64,000 bases of DNA, taken from the NCBI RefSeq assembly GCF_016107305.1, contig NZ_RCVR01000002.1, positions 124,001-188,000 on the forward strand, read 5' to 3'. Position numbers and translations under genes: made by a program. The stretch is from Roseomonas sp. KE2513. GTDB taxonomy: Bacteria > Pseudomonadota > Alphaproteobacteria > Acetobacterales > Acetobacteraceae. A model generated the notes under the pieces. That model searched no databases. It saw nothing but the letters and a program-made list of their open reading frames with translations, and was not told the origin of the DNA. Below are positions 56,516-64,000 of the stretch, in pieces. Numbering within the stretch: the stretch's first letter is position 1; each line of letters begins with the position of its first letter.

Positions 56516-57108
56516 GCGGGGTGGAGGAAACGGGCGCCGGGAAGTCGCGGGCACCGCTGGGCCGCCGGGTGCTGCTCTGGGCGCCGCTGGGGCTGGCCGC
56601 CGGGGCTGGCGTCGGGTTCTGGGCCATGCTGCGGGGAATGCGGGACGGGTCCTACGACCCTCGCGGCGTTCCCTCCGCGCTGCTCGGCAAGCCGGCGCCG
56701 GGTTTCGCGCTGCCGGCCGTGCAGGGGTTGTCCACCCCCGGCTTCGGACCGGAGGCGCTGGCGGCCGGCGGGCCGGTGCTGCTGAACTTCTGGGCCTCGT
56801 GGTGCGTGCCCTGCGTGGTGGAGCACCCGCAGCTGATGGCGCTGCAGCGGCGGGGCGTGAAGCTCTTCGGCGTGAACTACAAGGATAAGCCGGCCGATGC
56901 CGCGCGCTTCCTGGCGCAGCACGGCAACCCCTTCGGCGCGCTGGTGGCGGATGCCGAGGGGCGCGCGGGGATCGACTACGGCCTCTACGGTGTGCCCGAG
57001 ACCTACCTGCTGGACGGGCGCGGCATCGTGCGCTGGCGCTGGGCGGGGCCGATGATGCCCGACACCGTCTCGGCCGAGCTGGAGCCGCTGCTGCGGCGGT
57101 ACGCGTGA
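56512..57108 (+). CDS. ccmG: Thiol:disulfide interchange protein CcmG/DsbE
   Basis: 198 residues from GTG 56512. An N-terminal anchor (about 20-40) and a periplasmic thioredoxin fold with Cys98-Val-Pro-Cys101 (NFWASWCVPCVVEHPQL), and GVPETYLLDGRG containing the cis-proline. It reduces the apocytochrome CxxCH cysteines before haem attachment. GTGA overlaps with ccmF and ccmH. Confidence 0.96.
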   Translation: MSGVEETGAGKSRAPLGRRVLLWAPLGLAAGAGVGFWAMLRGMRDGSYDPRGVPSALLGKPAPGFALPAVQGLSTPGFGPEALAAGGPVLLNFWASWCVPCVVEHPQLMALQRRGVKLFGVNYKDKPADAARFLAQHGNPFGALVADAEGRAGIDYGLYGVPETYLLDGRGIVRWRWAGPMMPDTVSAELEPLLRRYA

Positions 57109-57572
57109 GGGCGGCGCTCTTCGCAATGCTGCTGGTGCCGGGTCTGGCGCTGGCGTCCCCGGCCTGGGCGGTGGGCCGCCCGGCCGAGATGCTGCCGGAC
57201 CCGGCGGCGGAGGCCCGCGCGCAGGAGATCGGGCGCGAGCTGCGTTGCATGGTCTGCCAGAACCAGTCCATCGAGGACAGCGAGGCCGACCTCGCGCGCG
57301 ACCTGCGGCGTCTGGTGCGCGAGCGGGTCGCAGCGGGCGAGCCGAGCGAGAAGGTCATCGAGGGCATCCACGCCCGCTACGGCGACTTCGTGCTGCTGCG
57401 GCCGCCGCTGAACCTGGTGACGGCGCCGCTCTGGGCGCTACCGGTGCTTGTGCTGGGCGGGGCGGGGCTGGCGCTGTTCCTCATGCGCCGCCGGAGCGCG
57501 GTGCGCGGCGGACCTGCGCCATTGACGGAGGCCGAGCGCGCCCGGCTCGCGGCGCTGGAGAACGATCCTTGA
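57105..57572 (+). CDS. ccmH: Cytochrome c maturation protein CcmH (CycL type)
   Basis: 155 residues. Signal peptide MRAALFAMLLVPGLALASPA, then the periplasmic three-helix domain with the LRCMVCQNQSIEDSEADLAR motif (Cys48, Cys51) and a C-terminal membrane helix (LVTAPLWALPVLVLGGAGLA). It resolves disulfides with apocytochrome c as partner of CcmG. GTG start overlapping ccmG; TTGA overlap with ccmI. Confidence 0.96.
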   Translation: MRAALFAMLLVPGLALASPAWAVGRPAEMLPDPAAEARAQEIGRELRCMVCQNQSIEDSEADLARDLRRLVRERVAAGEPSEKVIEGIHARYGDFVLLRPPLNLVTAPLWALPVLVLGGAGLALFLMRRRSAVRGGPAPLTEAERARLAALENDP

Positions 57573-58357
57573 TCTGGCTTCTCGCGGCGGCCCTGGCGCT
57601 TCTCGCGCTGCTGCCGCTCGCCTGGGCGATGGTGCGGCCGGCGCGGGCGCTCGACCGCGGCTCGGCCGACCGGGCGCTCTACCGCGCGCAGATGGCGGAG
57701 TTGGAGCGGGACAAGGCGCTGGGACGGCTGGACGAGGCGGCCTATGCGGCGGCGCTGCTGGAGGTGCAGCGGCGCCTGCTTTCGGTGCCAGAGCCGCAGG
57801 CGGTGAAGGCGGGCGGGCGCGGGGCGCTGATCGCGGGGCTGGTGGCGGTGCCGGCGATCGCCTTCGCCCTCTATTTCATGAGCGGCGTGCCGGCGATGCC
57901 TTCCGCCACCTTCGCGGAGCGGCGGGACTCCGCGGCGCGGGACGACGCGTTGCTGGCGCAGCTTCGCGCGCGGCTCACGGCGATGCCGCCGGGCAGCCCC
58001 GCCGCGCGGCAGGGCTGGATGCTGATGGCGGATGCCCAGCGCAGCCGCGGCCGGCTGGAGGAGGCGGCCGCCGCCTATGTCGAGGTGCTGCGCGGCGGGT
58101 TCGATCCCGAGATCGCGGCTCAGTTGGCACAGGTGCTGATCGAGGCGAACCAGACGGACAAGGCAGCGGCTTTCCTGGCGGATGCCGTGCGCCTGGCGCC
58201 GGACCATGTGGGCCTGCGCTTCCTCTCTGGCCTCGCCGAGGCGCAGGCGGGGCGGCCGGAGAAGGCGCGGGAGGCCTGGACGGCGCTGCTGGCCTCCGCC
58301 CCGGACGAGGCGCCCTGGAAGGCCATGGTGCAACGACGCATGGAGGCGCTGCCGTGA
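57569..58357 (+). CDS. ccmI: Cytochrome c biogenesis protein CcmI (CycH type)
   Basis: 262 residues from a TTG start at 57569 that overlaps the ccmH stop (TTGA). Two N-terminal membrane helices (IWLLAAALALLALLPLAWAM and a second near residue 85) bracket a cytoplasmic leucine-zipper-like loop, followed by a periplasmic tetratricopeptide region (EAAAAYVEVLRGGFDPEIAA, ALAEAQAGRPEKA-type). CcmI holds apocytochrome c for the haem lyase. It is shorter than some orthologues. Confidence 0.9.
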   Translation: MIWLLAAALALLALLPLAWAMVRPARALDRGSADRALYRAQMAELERDKALGRLDEAAYAAALLEVQRRLLSVPEPQAVKAGGRGALIAGLVAVPAIAFALYFMSGVPAMPSATFAERRDSAARDDALLAQLRARLTAMPPGSPAARQGWMLMADAQRSRGRLEEAAAAYVEVLRGGFDPEIAAQLAQVLIEANQTDKAAAFLADAVRLAPDHVGLRFLSGLAEAQAGRPEKAREAWTALLASAPDEAPWKAMVQRRMEALP

Positions 58358-59778
58358 GCGGGATCGGGTTGCCGGCGCTGGAGGCGCGGCTGCGGCAGGA
58401 TCTGGAATACCTGGAGCTGCCCGCCAAGCCCTGGGTGCCGGAACGGCTCGCGGAAGGGCGGCCGGTGGTGGATGTGGCCGTCATCGGCGCGGGAATGGCG
58501 GGGCTCGCGGCGGCGACCGCGCTGCGGCTGGACGGGATCGAGCGCGTGAGCGTGCTGGACCGCGCGGTGGAGGGCCAGGAGGGGCCCTGGGTGACCTATG
58601 CGCGGATGGAGACGCTGCGCTCCCCGAAGGGGCTGGCCGGGCCGGCGCTCGGACTACCCTCCCTCACCTTCCGCGCCTTCTTCGAGGCGCAGCACGGGGC
58701 GGCGGCCTGGGAGGATCTGGGCAAGATTCCGCGCGGGATGTGGATGGACTACCTCAACTGGTACCGCCGCGTGATGGCCGTGCCGGTGCGGAACGGGGTG
58801 GAGGTCTCCCTCATCCGGCCGCGCGAGGACGGGATGATCGAGCTCGACCTCGCGCACGGGGAGAGCCTCGTCTGCCGCCGGCTGGTGCTGGCGAGCGGGC
58901 GTGACGGCTTAGGCGGGCATTTCGTGCCGGAGATGGCACGGGGGGTGGACCACCGCTTCTGGGCGCATTCGCGGGAAGAGATCGACTTCGCGCAATTGCG
59001 CGGCAAGCGTGTCGGCGTCGTGGGCGCGGGCGCTTCGGCCATGGACAATGCGGCAACGGCGCTGGAGGTGGGCGCTTCGTCGCTGCACATGTTCGTCCGG
59101 CGCGCAGTGCTGCCGCGGGTGAACAAATTCACGGGCATCGGCAGCCAGGGCGTGGTGCACGGCTTCGCCGGCCTGCCGGACGAGTGGAAGTGGCGCTTTC
59201 TCCACTACGCGGGCGCAGCCCAGACGCCGCCGCCGCGGGACAGCACCATGCGCGTCTCGCGCCACCCGCACGCCTATCTGCACCTCGGCTGCCCCGTGAC
59301 GGGGCTGCGCGAGGAAGGCCGCGGCGTGGTACTGGAGACAGCGGGGGGCGAATTCGCGCTCGACTTCGTTATCTTCGCGACGGGCTTCCGCGTGGCACTT
59401 GAGGAGCGGCCGGAGCTAGCGCTGATCGCGCCGCATATCCGCCTCTGGCGCGACCGCTTCCCGCAGCCGCCGAGGCAGGAGAGCGAGGAGCTGGCGACCT
59501 CCCCCGACCTCGCGCCCGACTTCGCCTTCCAGGAGAAGGTGCTGGGGGAGTGCTCGGCGCTGTCGCGCATCCACGCCTTCAACTACCCGGCGACGCTCAG
59601 CCACGGGAAGCTGACGGGCGACATCCCCGCCATCTCCGCCGGGGCGCAGCGGCTGTCGCGCGCGATCGCGGCCGCCCTGTTCGTCGAGGATCGCGAGACC
59701 CATTTCGAGCGGCTGGTAGCCTATGACACGCCCGAGCTGCTGGGCGACGAGTGGCCTGAGAGGGAGGTGGCGGCGTGA
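58354..59778 (+). CDS. Flavin-containing monooxygenase-like oxidoreductase
   Basis: 474 residues from GTG 58354, overlapping ccmI by GTGA. Two Rossmann sites: FAD-binding VIGAGMAG (residues 43-50) and NADP-type VGVVGAGASAMDNAATAL (about 220-237), with FATGFR near residue 345, as in FMO/Baeyer-Villiger-type enzymes. It probably N- or S-oxygenates or oxidises a small molecule; substrate unknown. It has no evident role in cytochrome maturation, so its place in the ccm operon, directly followed by two carboxymuconolactone-decarboxylase-fold genes, is unusual. Confidence 0.85.
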   Translation: MSGIGLPALEARLRQDLEYLELPAKPWVPERLAEGRPVVDVAVIGAGMAGLAAATALRLDGIERVSVLDRAVEGQEGPWVTYARMETLRSPKGLAGPALGLPSLTFRAFFEAQHGAAAWEDLGKIPRGMWMDYLNWYRRVMAVPVRNGVEVSLIRPREDGMIELDLAHGESLVCRRLVLASGRDGLGGHFVPEMARGVDHRFWAHSREEIDFAQLRGKRVGVVGAGASAMDNAATALEVGASSLHMFVRRAVLPRVNKFTGIGSQGVVHGFAGLPDEWKWRFLHYAGAAQTPPPRDSTMRVSRHPHAYLHLGCPVTGLREEGRGVVLETAGGEFALDFVIFATGFRVALEERPELALIAPHIRLWRDRFPQPPRQESEELATSPDLAPDFAFQEKVLGECSALSRIHAFNYPATLSHGKLTGDIPAISAGAQRLSRAIAAALFVEDRETHFERLVAYDTPELLGDEWPEREVAA

Positions 59779-60275
59779 ATCCTGACGATCTTGTCGAGGA
59801 CATCCTCGGCATCGCCCCTGGCTCGCCGCTCGCGGAGCTGCGCCGCCGGCGGCCGGAGGCGCTGCGCCACGCGGAGGGCGCCTATCGCGAGCTGCTGATG
59901 CCTGAAGACGCCGGCAATGTGTCCCACACCGAGCGCGCGGCCCTCGCGCTGCGCGTGGCCTTGCGGGAGGGCGATAAGGCGCTTGCCGCCCGGTTCCACG
60001 CGCTCTTGGAGAAGGCGGGCGCGGAGGAGGCGATCATGCTGGCCGAGGATCTCTCGGACGGGGTGATGGAAGGGCGCCTGCCCGCGCTGCTGCGCTACGC
60101 CGACATGGTGGCCGCCAAGCCAGCGACAGTGAGCCAGGAGACGATCGACGCGCTCTCCGCCATGGGGCTGACACCGCGCGACATCGTGGCGGTGACGCAG
60201 CTCGTCTCCTTCGTGCCCTATCAGGTGCGGCTGATCGCCGGGTTGCGCGCCATGCAGGGGGAGGCCGCCGCATGA
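59775..60275 (+). CDS. CMD-domain protein (Avi_7170-like)
   Basis: 166 residues from GTG 59775, overlapping the monooxygenase stop. The sequence NPDDLVEDILGIAPGSPLAE, then AYRELLMPEDAGNVSHTERA and LTPRDIVAVTQLVSFVPYQV resembles the carboxymuconolactone-decarboxylase-fold family that occurs as a pair with AhpD-like proteins (known as Avi_7169/Avi_7170 families). It lacks the CxxC of AhpD, so catalysis by thiols is unlikely in this subunit alone. GTGA/ATGA-type overlap with the next gene suggests a complex. Confidence 0.75.
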   Translation: MNPDDLVEDILGIAPGSPLAELRRRRPEALRHAEGAYRELLMPEDAGNVSHTERAALALRVALREGDKALAARFHALLEKAGAEEAIMLAEDLSDGVMEGRLPALLRYADMVAAKPATVSQETIDALSAMGLTPRDIVAVTQLVSFVPYQVRLIAGLRAMQGEAAA

Positions 60276-60832
60276 GCCGCTTCACGATGGAGGAGGTGGG
60301 CTGGACGCCGCGCATCCCGCCCGTGCAGGCCGAGACCGCCTCGCCCGCGCAATTGGCCGCGCTGGAGGCCTGCCCGCCGGCGCAGCGGCGCTCCACCTAC
60401 TTCCTGACGCTGGCGCAGGACCCGGCTTCGCTCGGAGAGCGCGGGGCGCTGTTCAACAGCGTGATGTACGCGCCGCGCGGGCTGCCGCGCGCGGACCGCG
60501 AGTTCTCGACCGCCGTCGTCTCCATGGCGAACGGCTGCGTCTACTGCACATCGGTCCATGCGCGGCGGTTCACGGAACTCTCGAAGCAGCGCGAGGCGAT
60601 GCAGCGCGTGCTGGACGAGGGCCACGCCGTGGAGACGGACCCGCGTCGCCGCGCCATCGCGGATTTCAGCGAGAAGCTGACGCTGACGCCGGGCGCGGTC
60701 ACCGTCGCCGATCTGAAGCCGCTGCGGGCGGTTGGGATGGATGACTTGGAAGTGCTGGACCTCATCCACTCCATCGCGATGTTCGCGAATGCGAACCGGC
60801 TGATGCAGTCGCTGGGCGAGACGGAGAAGTAG
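60272..60832 (+). CDS. AhpD-like alkylhydroperoxidase-domain protein (Avi_7169-like)
   Basis: 186 residues. The AhpD active-site motif NGCVYCTSVH has Cys89, Cys92 and His96 of the CxxC-x3-H relay. The C-terminal part ends LDLIHSIAMFANANRLMQSL, a typical CMD segment. It could reduce peroxides or an oxidised product of the neighbouring monooxygenase with thiol electrons. Overlaps the previous CMD gene by four bases (ATGA); a long hairpin-rich gap follows. Confidence 0.82.
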   Translation: MSRFTMEEVGWTPRIPPVQAETASPAQLAALEACPPAQRRSTYFLTLAQDPASLGERGALFNSVMYAPRGLPRADREFSTAVVSMANGCVYCTSVHARRFTELSKQREAMQRVLDEGHAVETDPRRRAIADFSEKLTLTPGAVTVADLKPLRAVGMDDLEVLDLIHSIAMFANANRLMQSLGETEK

Positions 60833-61131
60833 GCGATGTTTCGGGGCGATTGAGGTTGGCGCTGGGCGGCCCCTGCCCTCTCCGGACCTCGCCTGCCAAG
60901 GGCCTGAGGCCCTTGGATCTCCATCTGGTTTCGCGGACGCGGCGATCGGAGGGAGGTTTCCTCTTGGCGCCCTTCCTGTGCGTGCAGTCGCCTCGGGTCA
61001 GTGACCCGAGACGCACCGGCCGGAGGGTGACTCAAACTCGAAAAAGAAGATGATGGTGAGGGGCCCGGGGAGAGGAAGAATTCCTTCTTCCTCTCCCCGG
61101 AGTCACCCATGGCAACAGGGCCCGGCGTGTA
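60833..61131. other. 299-base hairpin-rich intergenic element
   Basis: No gene. Three perfect hairpins are seen: CCAAGGGCC/GGCCCTTGG (60896-60904 with 60908-60916), CTCGGGTCA/TGACCCGAG (60992-61000 with 61002-61010) and a 16-bp stem 61065-61080 with 61085-61100 of sequence CCGGGGAGAGGAAGAA. GGGTGACTC (61025-61033) and GAGTCACCC (61100-61108) make an outer inverted repeat around the last. It separates convergent genes and may act as a bidirectional terminator; the build-up of hairpins also resembles a dispersed repeat. Confidence 0.65.
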
Positions 61132-62124
61132 TCACTCGTTCCGCGCGCCCGAGGCCCGCACCAGCGCGGCGTGGCTCTCGATTTCCGAGTGCAGGAAGGT
61201 CGCCAGCCGTTCCGGCCCACCGCCCAAGGTTGCCATGCCGGCCGCCTCGAAGCGAGCGCGCGCCTCGGGGTCGGACAGGACTTCGTTCGAGAGGGTGTTG
61301 ATGTGCTGCAGGAGCGCGGGGTCGGTGCCCTTCGGCAGGAAGAGGCCGAACCAGGTGCCGAAGACGAGGCCGGGCATGCCGAGTTCGGCGGTGGTCGGCA
61401 CTTCCGGCAATTGCGGGGCGCGTTCTGGCGCGAGGACGGCGATGGGCGTCACCGCGCCCGCGCGCACCTGGGGCGCAACGCCGGTGATGAGGTTGAACAT
61501 CGCCTGGATGCGGCCGGAGAGCAGGTCCGTGACGGCGGCGGCGGGCGCGGTGTAGGGCACGTGCGTCATCTGCGCGCCGGTGAGGGATTTGTAGAGTTCC
61601 CCCGCCAGGTGCATCGAGGAGCCGTTGCCGGTGGAGCCGAAGTTGATGGCATTGGGGTGGGCGCGGGCATAGGCGCCGAAATCATCCAGCGTGCGCGGGC
61701 CGAGTTCCTTATTCACGACGAGGACGTTGGGGACGTTGCCGACGAGGATGACAGGATCGAAGTCGCGCTCGGGGTCGAAGGGCAGGTCCTTGTAGAGGGC
61801 AGGGTTGGTGGCCATCGTCCCGGCCCAGGACCAAAGGATGGTGTAGCCGTCCGGCGCCGCGCGCGCGCCGGCGAGGGCACCGATATTGCCGTTTGCACCG
61901 CCGCGGTTGTCGATGAGGACGCGCTGATTGACGCGCTTCTCCATCTCCTGCGCGAAGATGCGGGCGAGGGTGTCGGCGGTGCCGCCGCCGCCCGGCGCGG
62001 GGACGATGATGCGGACGGGGCGGTTGGGCCAGGGGTCGGCGGGGGCCGGGGCCTGCGCGCGGGCGGCTGGGGAGAGGCCGAGGGCGGCGGGGATCATCAG
62101 GGCGCTGCGGCGCGGGATGGTCAT
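61132..62124 (-). CDS. Bug/TctC-family substrate-binding protein
   Basis: 330 residues. Signal peptide MTIPRRSALMIPAALGLSPA with cleavage near ARA-QAP. Family blocks WPNRPVRIIVPAPGGGGTAD, LIDNRGGANGNIG, PDGYTILWS, MTHVPYTAPAAAVTDLLSG are intact. A periplasmic carboxylate-type binding protein without TctAB nearby. It is divergent from the opine-dehydrogenase-like gene with a gap of about 115 bases, so the two may share a regulatory region. Confidence 0.93.
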   Translation of the reverse strand: MTIPRRSALMIPAALGLSPAARAQAPAPADPWPNRPVRIIVPAPGGGGTADTLARIFAQEMEKRVNQRVLIDNRGGANGNIGALAGARAAPDGYTILWSWAGTMATNPALYKDLPFDPERDFDPVILVGNVPNVLVVNKELGPRTLDDFGAYARAHPNAINFGSTGNGSSMHLAGELYKSLTGAQMTHVPYTAPAAAVTDLLSGRIQAMFNLITGVAPQVRAGAVTPIAVLAPERAPQLPEVPTTAELGMPGLVFGTWFGLFLPKGTDPALLQHINTLSNEVLSDPEARARFEAAGMATLGGGPERLATFLHSEIESHAALVRASGARNE

Positions 62125-62240
62125 GGGACGGTGCTTCCAGCGGGATCGGCGGAAGATTAGGCAGGAACCGGGCCGGGGCGGAAAGGTGGGCTTGCGATCG
62201 GGCGGGTTCTGGTCGGCGGTCTCGGCGAGGAGGATAGGCG

Positions 62241-63302
62241 ATGCGGCTGAGCGTGCTGGGGGCGGGCGCGGTGGGGCCGGCGGCGGCGGTGCTGGCGGCT
62301 TCGCGCGGGCATGAGGTGACGATCTGGTCGCCCTCCGGCCGCGGCACGGAGGGGATCGAGGGCGGAATGGAGGCGGAGGGGGCGCTCACCGGGCGCTTTC
62401 CGCTGGGGGTGGCAAGGGACTTGGCGGAGGCACTGGCCGGGGCGGAGGTCGCGCTGCTGGCGGTGCCGGCCTACGCCTTTCCGGACCTGCTGCCACGGGT
62501 CGCGGCGGCGCTGCCGGCGGCGCTGCCGCTGCTGATCTCGCCCGCGGCCTCGCTCGCGCCGCTGGCGCTGGACCGGATGCTGGCGGCGCGGGGCGTATCG
62601 GCGCGGCGCGCCCCGATCGGGGCCATGGCGACCACGCCCGCCACGGCGCGGCGGCGGGGGCCGGGGCGGGTTCTCGTCGCGGCGGTGCGGGCAGCCGTGG
62701 ATGTGGCGGCGGTGCCGGAGGGCGACGCGTCGGCAATGGGGGCGTTGGCGACCGCGCTCTTCGGCCATGCGAGCCCGGCGACCGGCGTGCTGGGCGCGGG
62801 AATCGGCAATGCCAACCCGATCATCCACGCCGTGCTGGCGCTGACGAACGTCACGCGGATCGAGCGGGCGGAGGAGTGGCCGCAGTACGGGCTGATGACG
62901 CCTGCCGCCTGCCGGATGATGGAGGCGCTGGCGGATGAGCGCGCGGCGCTGGCGGCGTGCTTCGGCTTCCCGGTGCTGAGCCTCGAGGAATCGCTGCACC
63001 GGGCGAATGGTGTGCCGCTCGGGCCGCTGGCAGGGATGGCGGCGCGAATCGCGGAGACGCGGGGCGCGGTGCTGGGCCCGGCGGAGATGGAGACGCGCTA
63101 CGTGACGGAGGACGTGCCCTACGGGCTCTCCTTCTATCTCTGGCTCGCGCGCGGGCGGGGGATCACCATGCCGGTGACGGAGGCGGTGGTTATGGCGCTG
63201 GAGGCGCTCTGGGGGCGCGACCTTCGGCGGAACCCGCTGCTGGATGGGCTGGATCCCGCGGGAATCGAGAATGCGCTCGCGGCCGGATACGGGCGGGCCT
63301 GA
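62241..63302 (+). CDS. Opine (octopine/nopaline) dehydrogenase family protein
   Basis: 353 residues. N-terminal Rossmann motif GAGAVGPAAAVLAASRG (residues 7-23) and the octopine-dehydrogenase C-terminal domain: GNANPIIHAVLALTNVTRIE with the catalytic-type His196, and YVTEDVPYGLSFYLWLARG. Known members reduce the imine between a 2-oxoacid and an amino acid with NAD(P)H, or run in reverse to break opines down. Flanked by two Bug binding proteins, which would fit uptake of a carboxylated substrate. Substrate unknown. Confidence 0.85.
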   Translation: MRLSVLGAGAVGPAAAVLAASRGHEVTIWSPSGRGTEGIEGGMEAEGALTGRFPLGVARDLAEALAGAEVALLAVPAYAFPDLLPRVAAALPAALPLLISPAASLAPLALDRMLAARGVSARRAPIGAMATTPATARRRGPGRVLVAAVRAAVDVAAVPEGDASAMGALATALFGHASPATGVLGAGIGNANPIIHAVLALTNVTRIERAEEWPQYGLMTPAACRMMEALADERAALAACFGFPVLSLEESLHRANGVPLGPLAGMAARIAETRGAVLGPAEMETRYVTEDVPYGLSFYLWLARGRGITMPVTEAVVMALEALWGRDLRRNPLLDGLDPAGIENALAAGYGRA

Positions 63303-63308
63303 ACCGGT

Positions 63309-64000
63309 TCAGTCGAGGCGAATGTCGAGGGGTGCGGCGACGCGGGTCCAGCGAGCGAGGTCGTCCCGCAGGAGGGCGCCGAAGGCCGCTCCATCGGCGC
63401 CGTTGGGAGTGACGCCGAGCACGTCCAGGCGGGAGCGGACGAGGTCGGTGGCCATGGCTTGGCGGAAGGCCTCCGTCAGGCGAGCGACGACCGGCGCCGG
63501 GGTGCGGGCGGGGGCGGAAAGGCCGGTCCAGATGCTCGCGTCGAAATCCGGCACACCGGATTCAATGAGGGTGGGAATGTCGGGCGTGGCGGGGAAGCGC
63601 TCGCGGGAAGTGACGGCCACCACCTTGAACTGCGCCCCGCCGGCGGCGAGCACGGATGGGACGGAGACGAACATCGTTGCGATCCGTCCGGCCGCGAGAT
63701 CGTTGAAGGCCCCCGCTGCGCCCCGGTAGGGTACGTGCTCGAGGTTGAGGTGCTCGCGCGCCTTCAGATCCTCCATGATAAGGTGGGTGTTCGTGCCGAT
63801 GCCGGTGGAAGCATAGGGCAGCGGCCGCGTTACCTCGCGCGCCAGGCGCAGCAGGCCCTGGGCGTCGGTGACATTCAGCTGCGGGGCGGCGAGCAGCGCC
63901 ACCGGGCTGTCGCTGAGATGGAGGACCGGGGTGAAGTCGGCGATCGGGTCGTAGGGCAGGTGGCGGCCGATGGCCTTGGCGATGGTGAGCTGGCCGGCGG
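63309..64000 (-). CDS. Bug/TctC-family substrate-binding protein, 3' part
   Basis: The gene runs off the right edge; about 229 C-terminal residues are visible, reading from AGQLTIAKAIGRHLPYDPIA. Blocks YASTGIGTNTHLIMEDLKA, EHVPYRGAAGAFNDLAAGRI and SVPSVLAAGGAQFKVVAVTS fit the tripartite-tricarboxylate-type binding proteins. It is the fourth orphan receptor of this family in 64 kb and is convergent with the opine-dehydrogenase-like gene (6-base gap). Confidence 0.9.
   Translation of the reverse strand, partial: AGQLTIAKAIGRHLPYDPIADFTPVLHLSDSPVALLAAPQLNVTDAQGLLRLAREVTRPLPYASTGIGTNTHLIMEDLKAREHLNLEHVPYRGAAGAFNDLAAGRIATMFVSVPSVLAAGGAQFKVVAVTSRERFPATPDIPTLIESGVPDFDASIWTGLSAPARTPAPVVARLTEAFRQAMATDLVRSRLDVLGVTPNGADGAAFGALLRDDLARWTRVAAPLDIRLD

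Overview
The window is 64 kb of a GC-rich, gene-dense bacterial chromosome. Gene content (odh and suc TCA genes, a CcmC-to-CcmI cytochrome c maturation operon, an uvrC-pgsA-moaD-moaE block, a long bL25, and several orphan tripartite-tricarboxylate (Bug-type) binding proteins) points to an alphaproteobacterium, most likely an Acetobacteraceae/Roseomonas-like member of the Rhodospirillales. That placement is inference from gene content and base composition, not from a marker-gene comparison. No rRNA, tRNA, CRISPR array, insertion sequence or prophage was seen. This is core chromosome with a few accessory insertions.

Left part (1-35 kb): a partial GFA-family gene and a Bug binding protein come first. 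Next, on the minus strand, are an HxlR regulator and a MATE exporter behind a double palindromic operator, then a Gre-like factor, a small membrane protein and lpdA. A Fur-box-preceded iron ABC transporter lies between lpdA and sucB-sucA. Then come a branched-chain aminotransferase, a divergent marR/response-regulator/histidine-kinase operon, cysE, a tiny secreted basic peptide, ychF, an acyltransferase, pth, rplY and a second aminotransferase. The peroxide-defence operon ahpC-ahpF-oxyR has a textbook OxyR site. It is followed by sucD-sucC-mdh, a secreted hypothetical protein, zapE and another Bug protein.

Middle (34-46 kb): thiC sits behind a TPP riboswitch with a visible Shine-Dalgarno-sequestering hairpin. 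Then come two coupled SDR genes, a nucleoside deaminase, a FolM-like reductase coupled to folB, and a regulatory gap with DnaA-like and LexA-like motifs. After the gap are uvrC (with a repeat-bearing insertion), pgsA, a proline-rich lipoprotein, moaD, moaE and an uncharacterised polytopic membrane protein, followed by a convergent lytic transglycosylase.

Right part (46-64 kb): an iron-permease-family protein and a large LOV-PAS hybrid histidine kinase (a likely blue-light receptor) precede an SRPBCC-like protein. Next are a thioesterase coupled to a FadB/FadJ-type beta-oxidation enzyme, and a chain of overlapping genes ccmC-D-E-F-G-H-I that runs on into a flavin monooxygenase and two carboxymuconolactone-decarboxylase-fold proteins. 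The end holds a hairpin-rich gap and an opine-dehydrogenase-like gene flanked by two Bug proteins, the last truncated by the window edge.

Functional themes are central carbon metabolism (odh, suc, mdh), redox and iron homeostasis (OxyR, Fur-like, Ccm) and organic-acid uptake by orphan binding proteins. Many genes are joined by ATGA, GTGA or TTGA overlaps, implying translational coupling.
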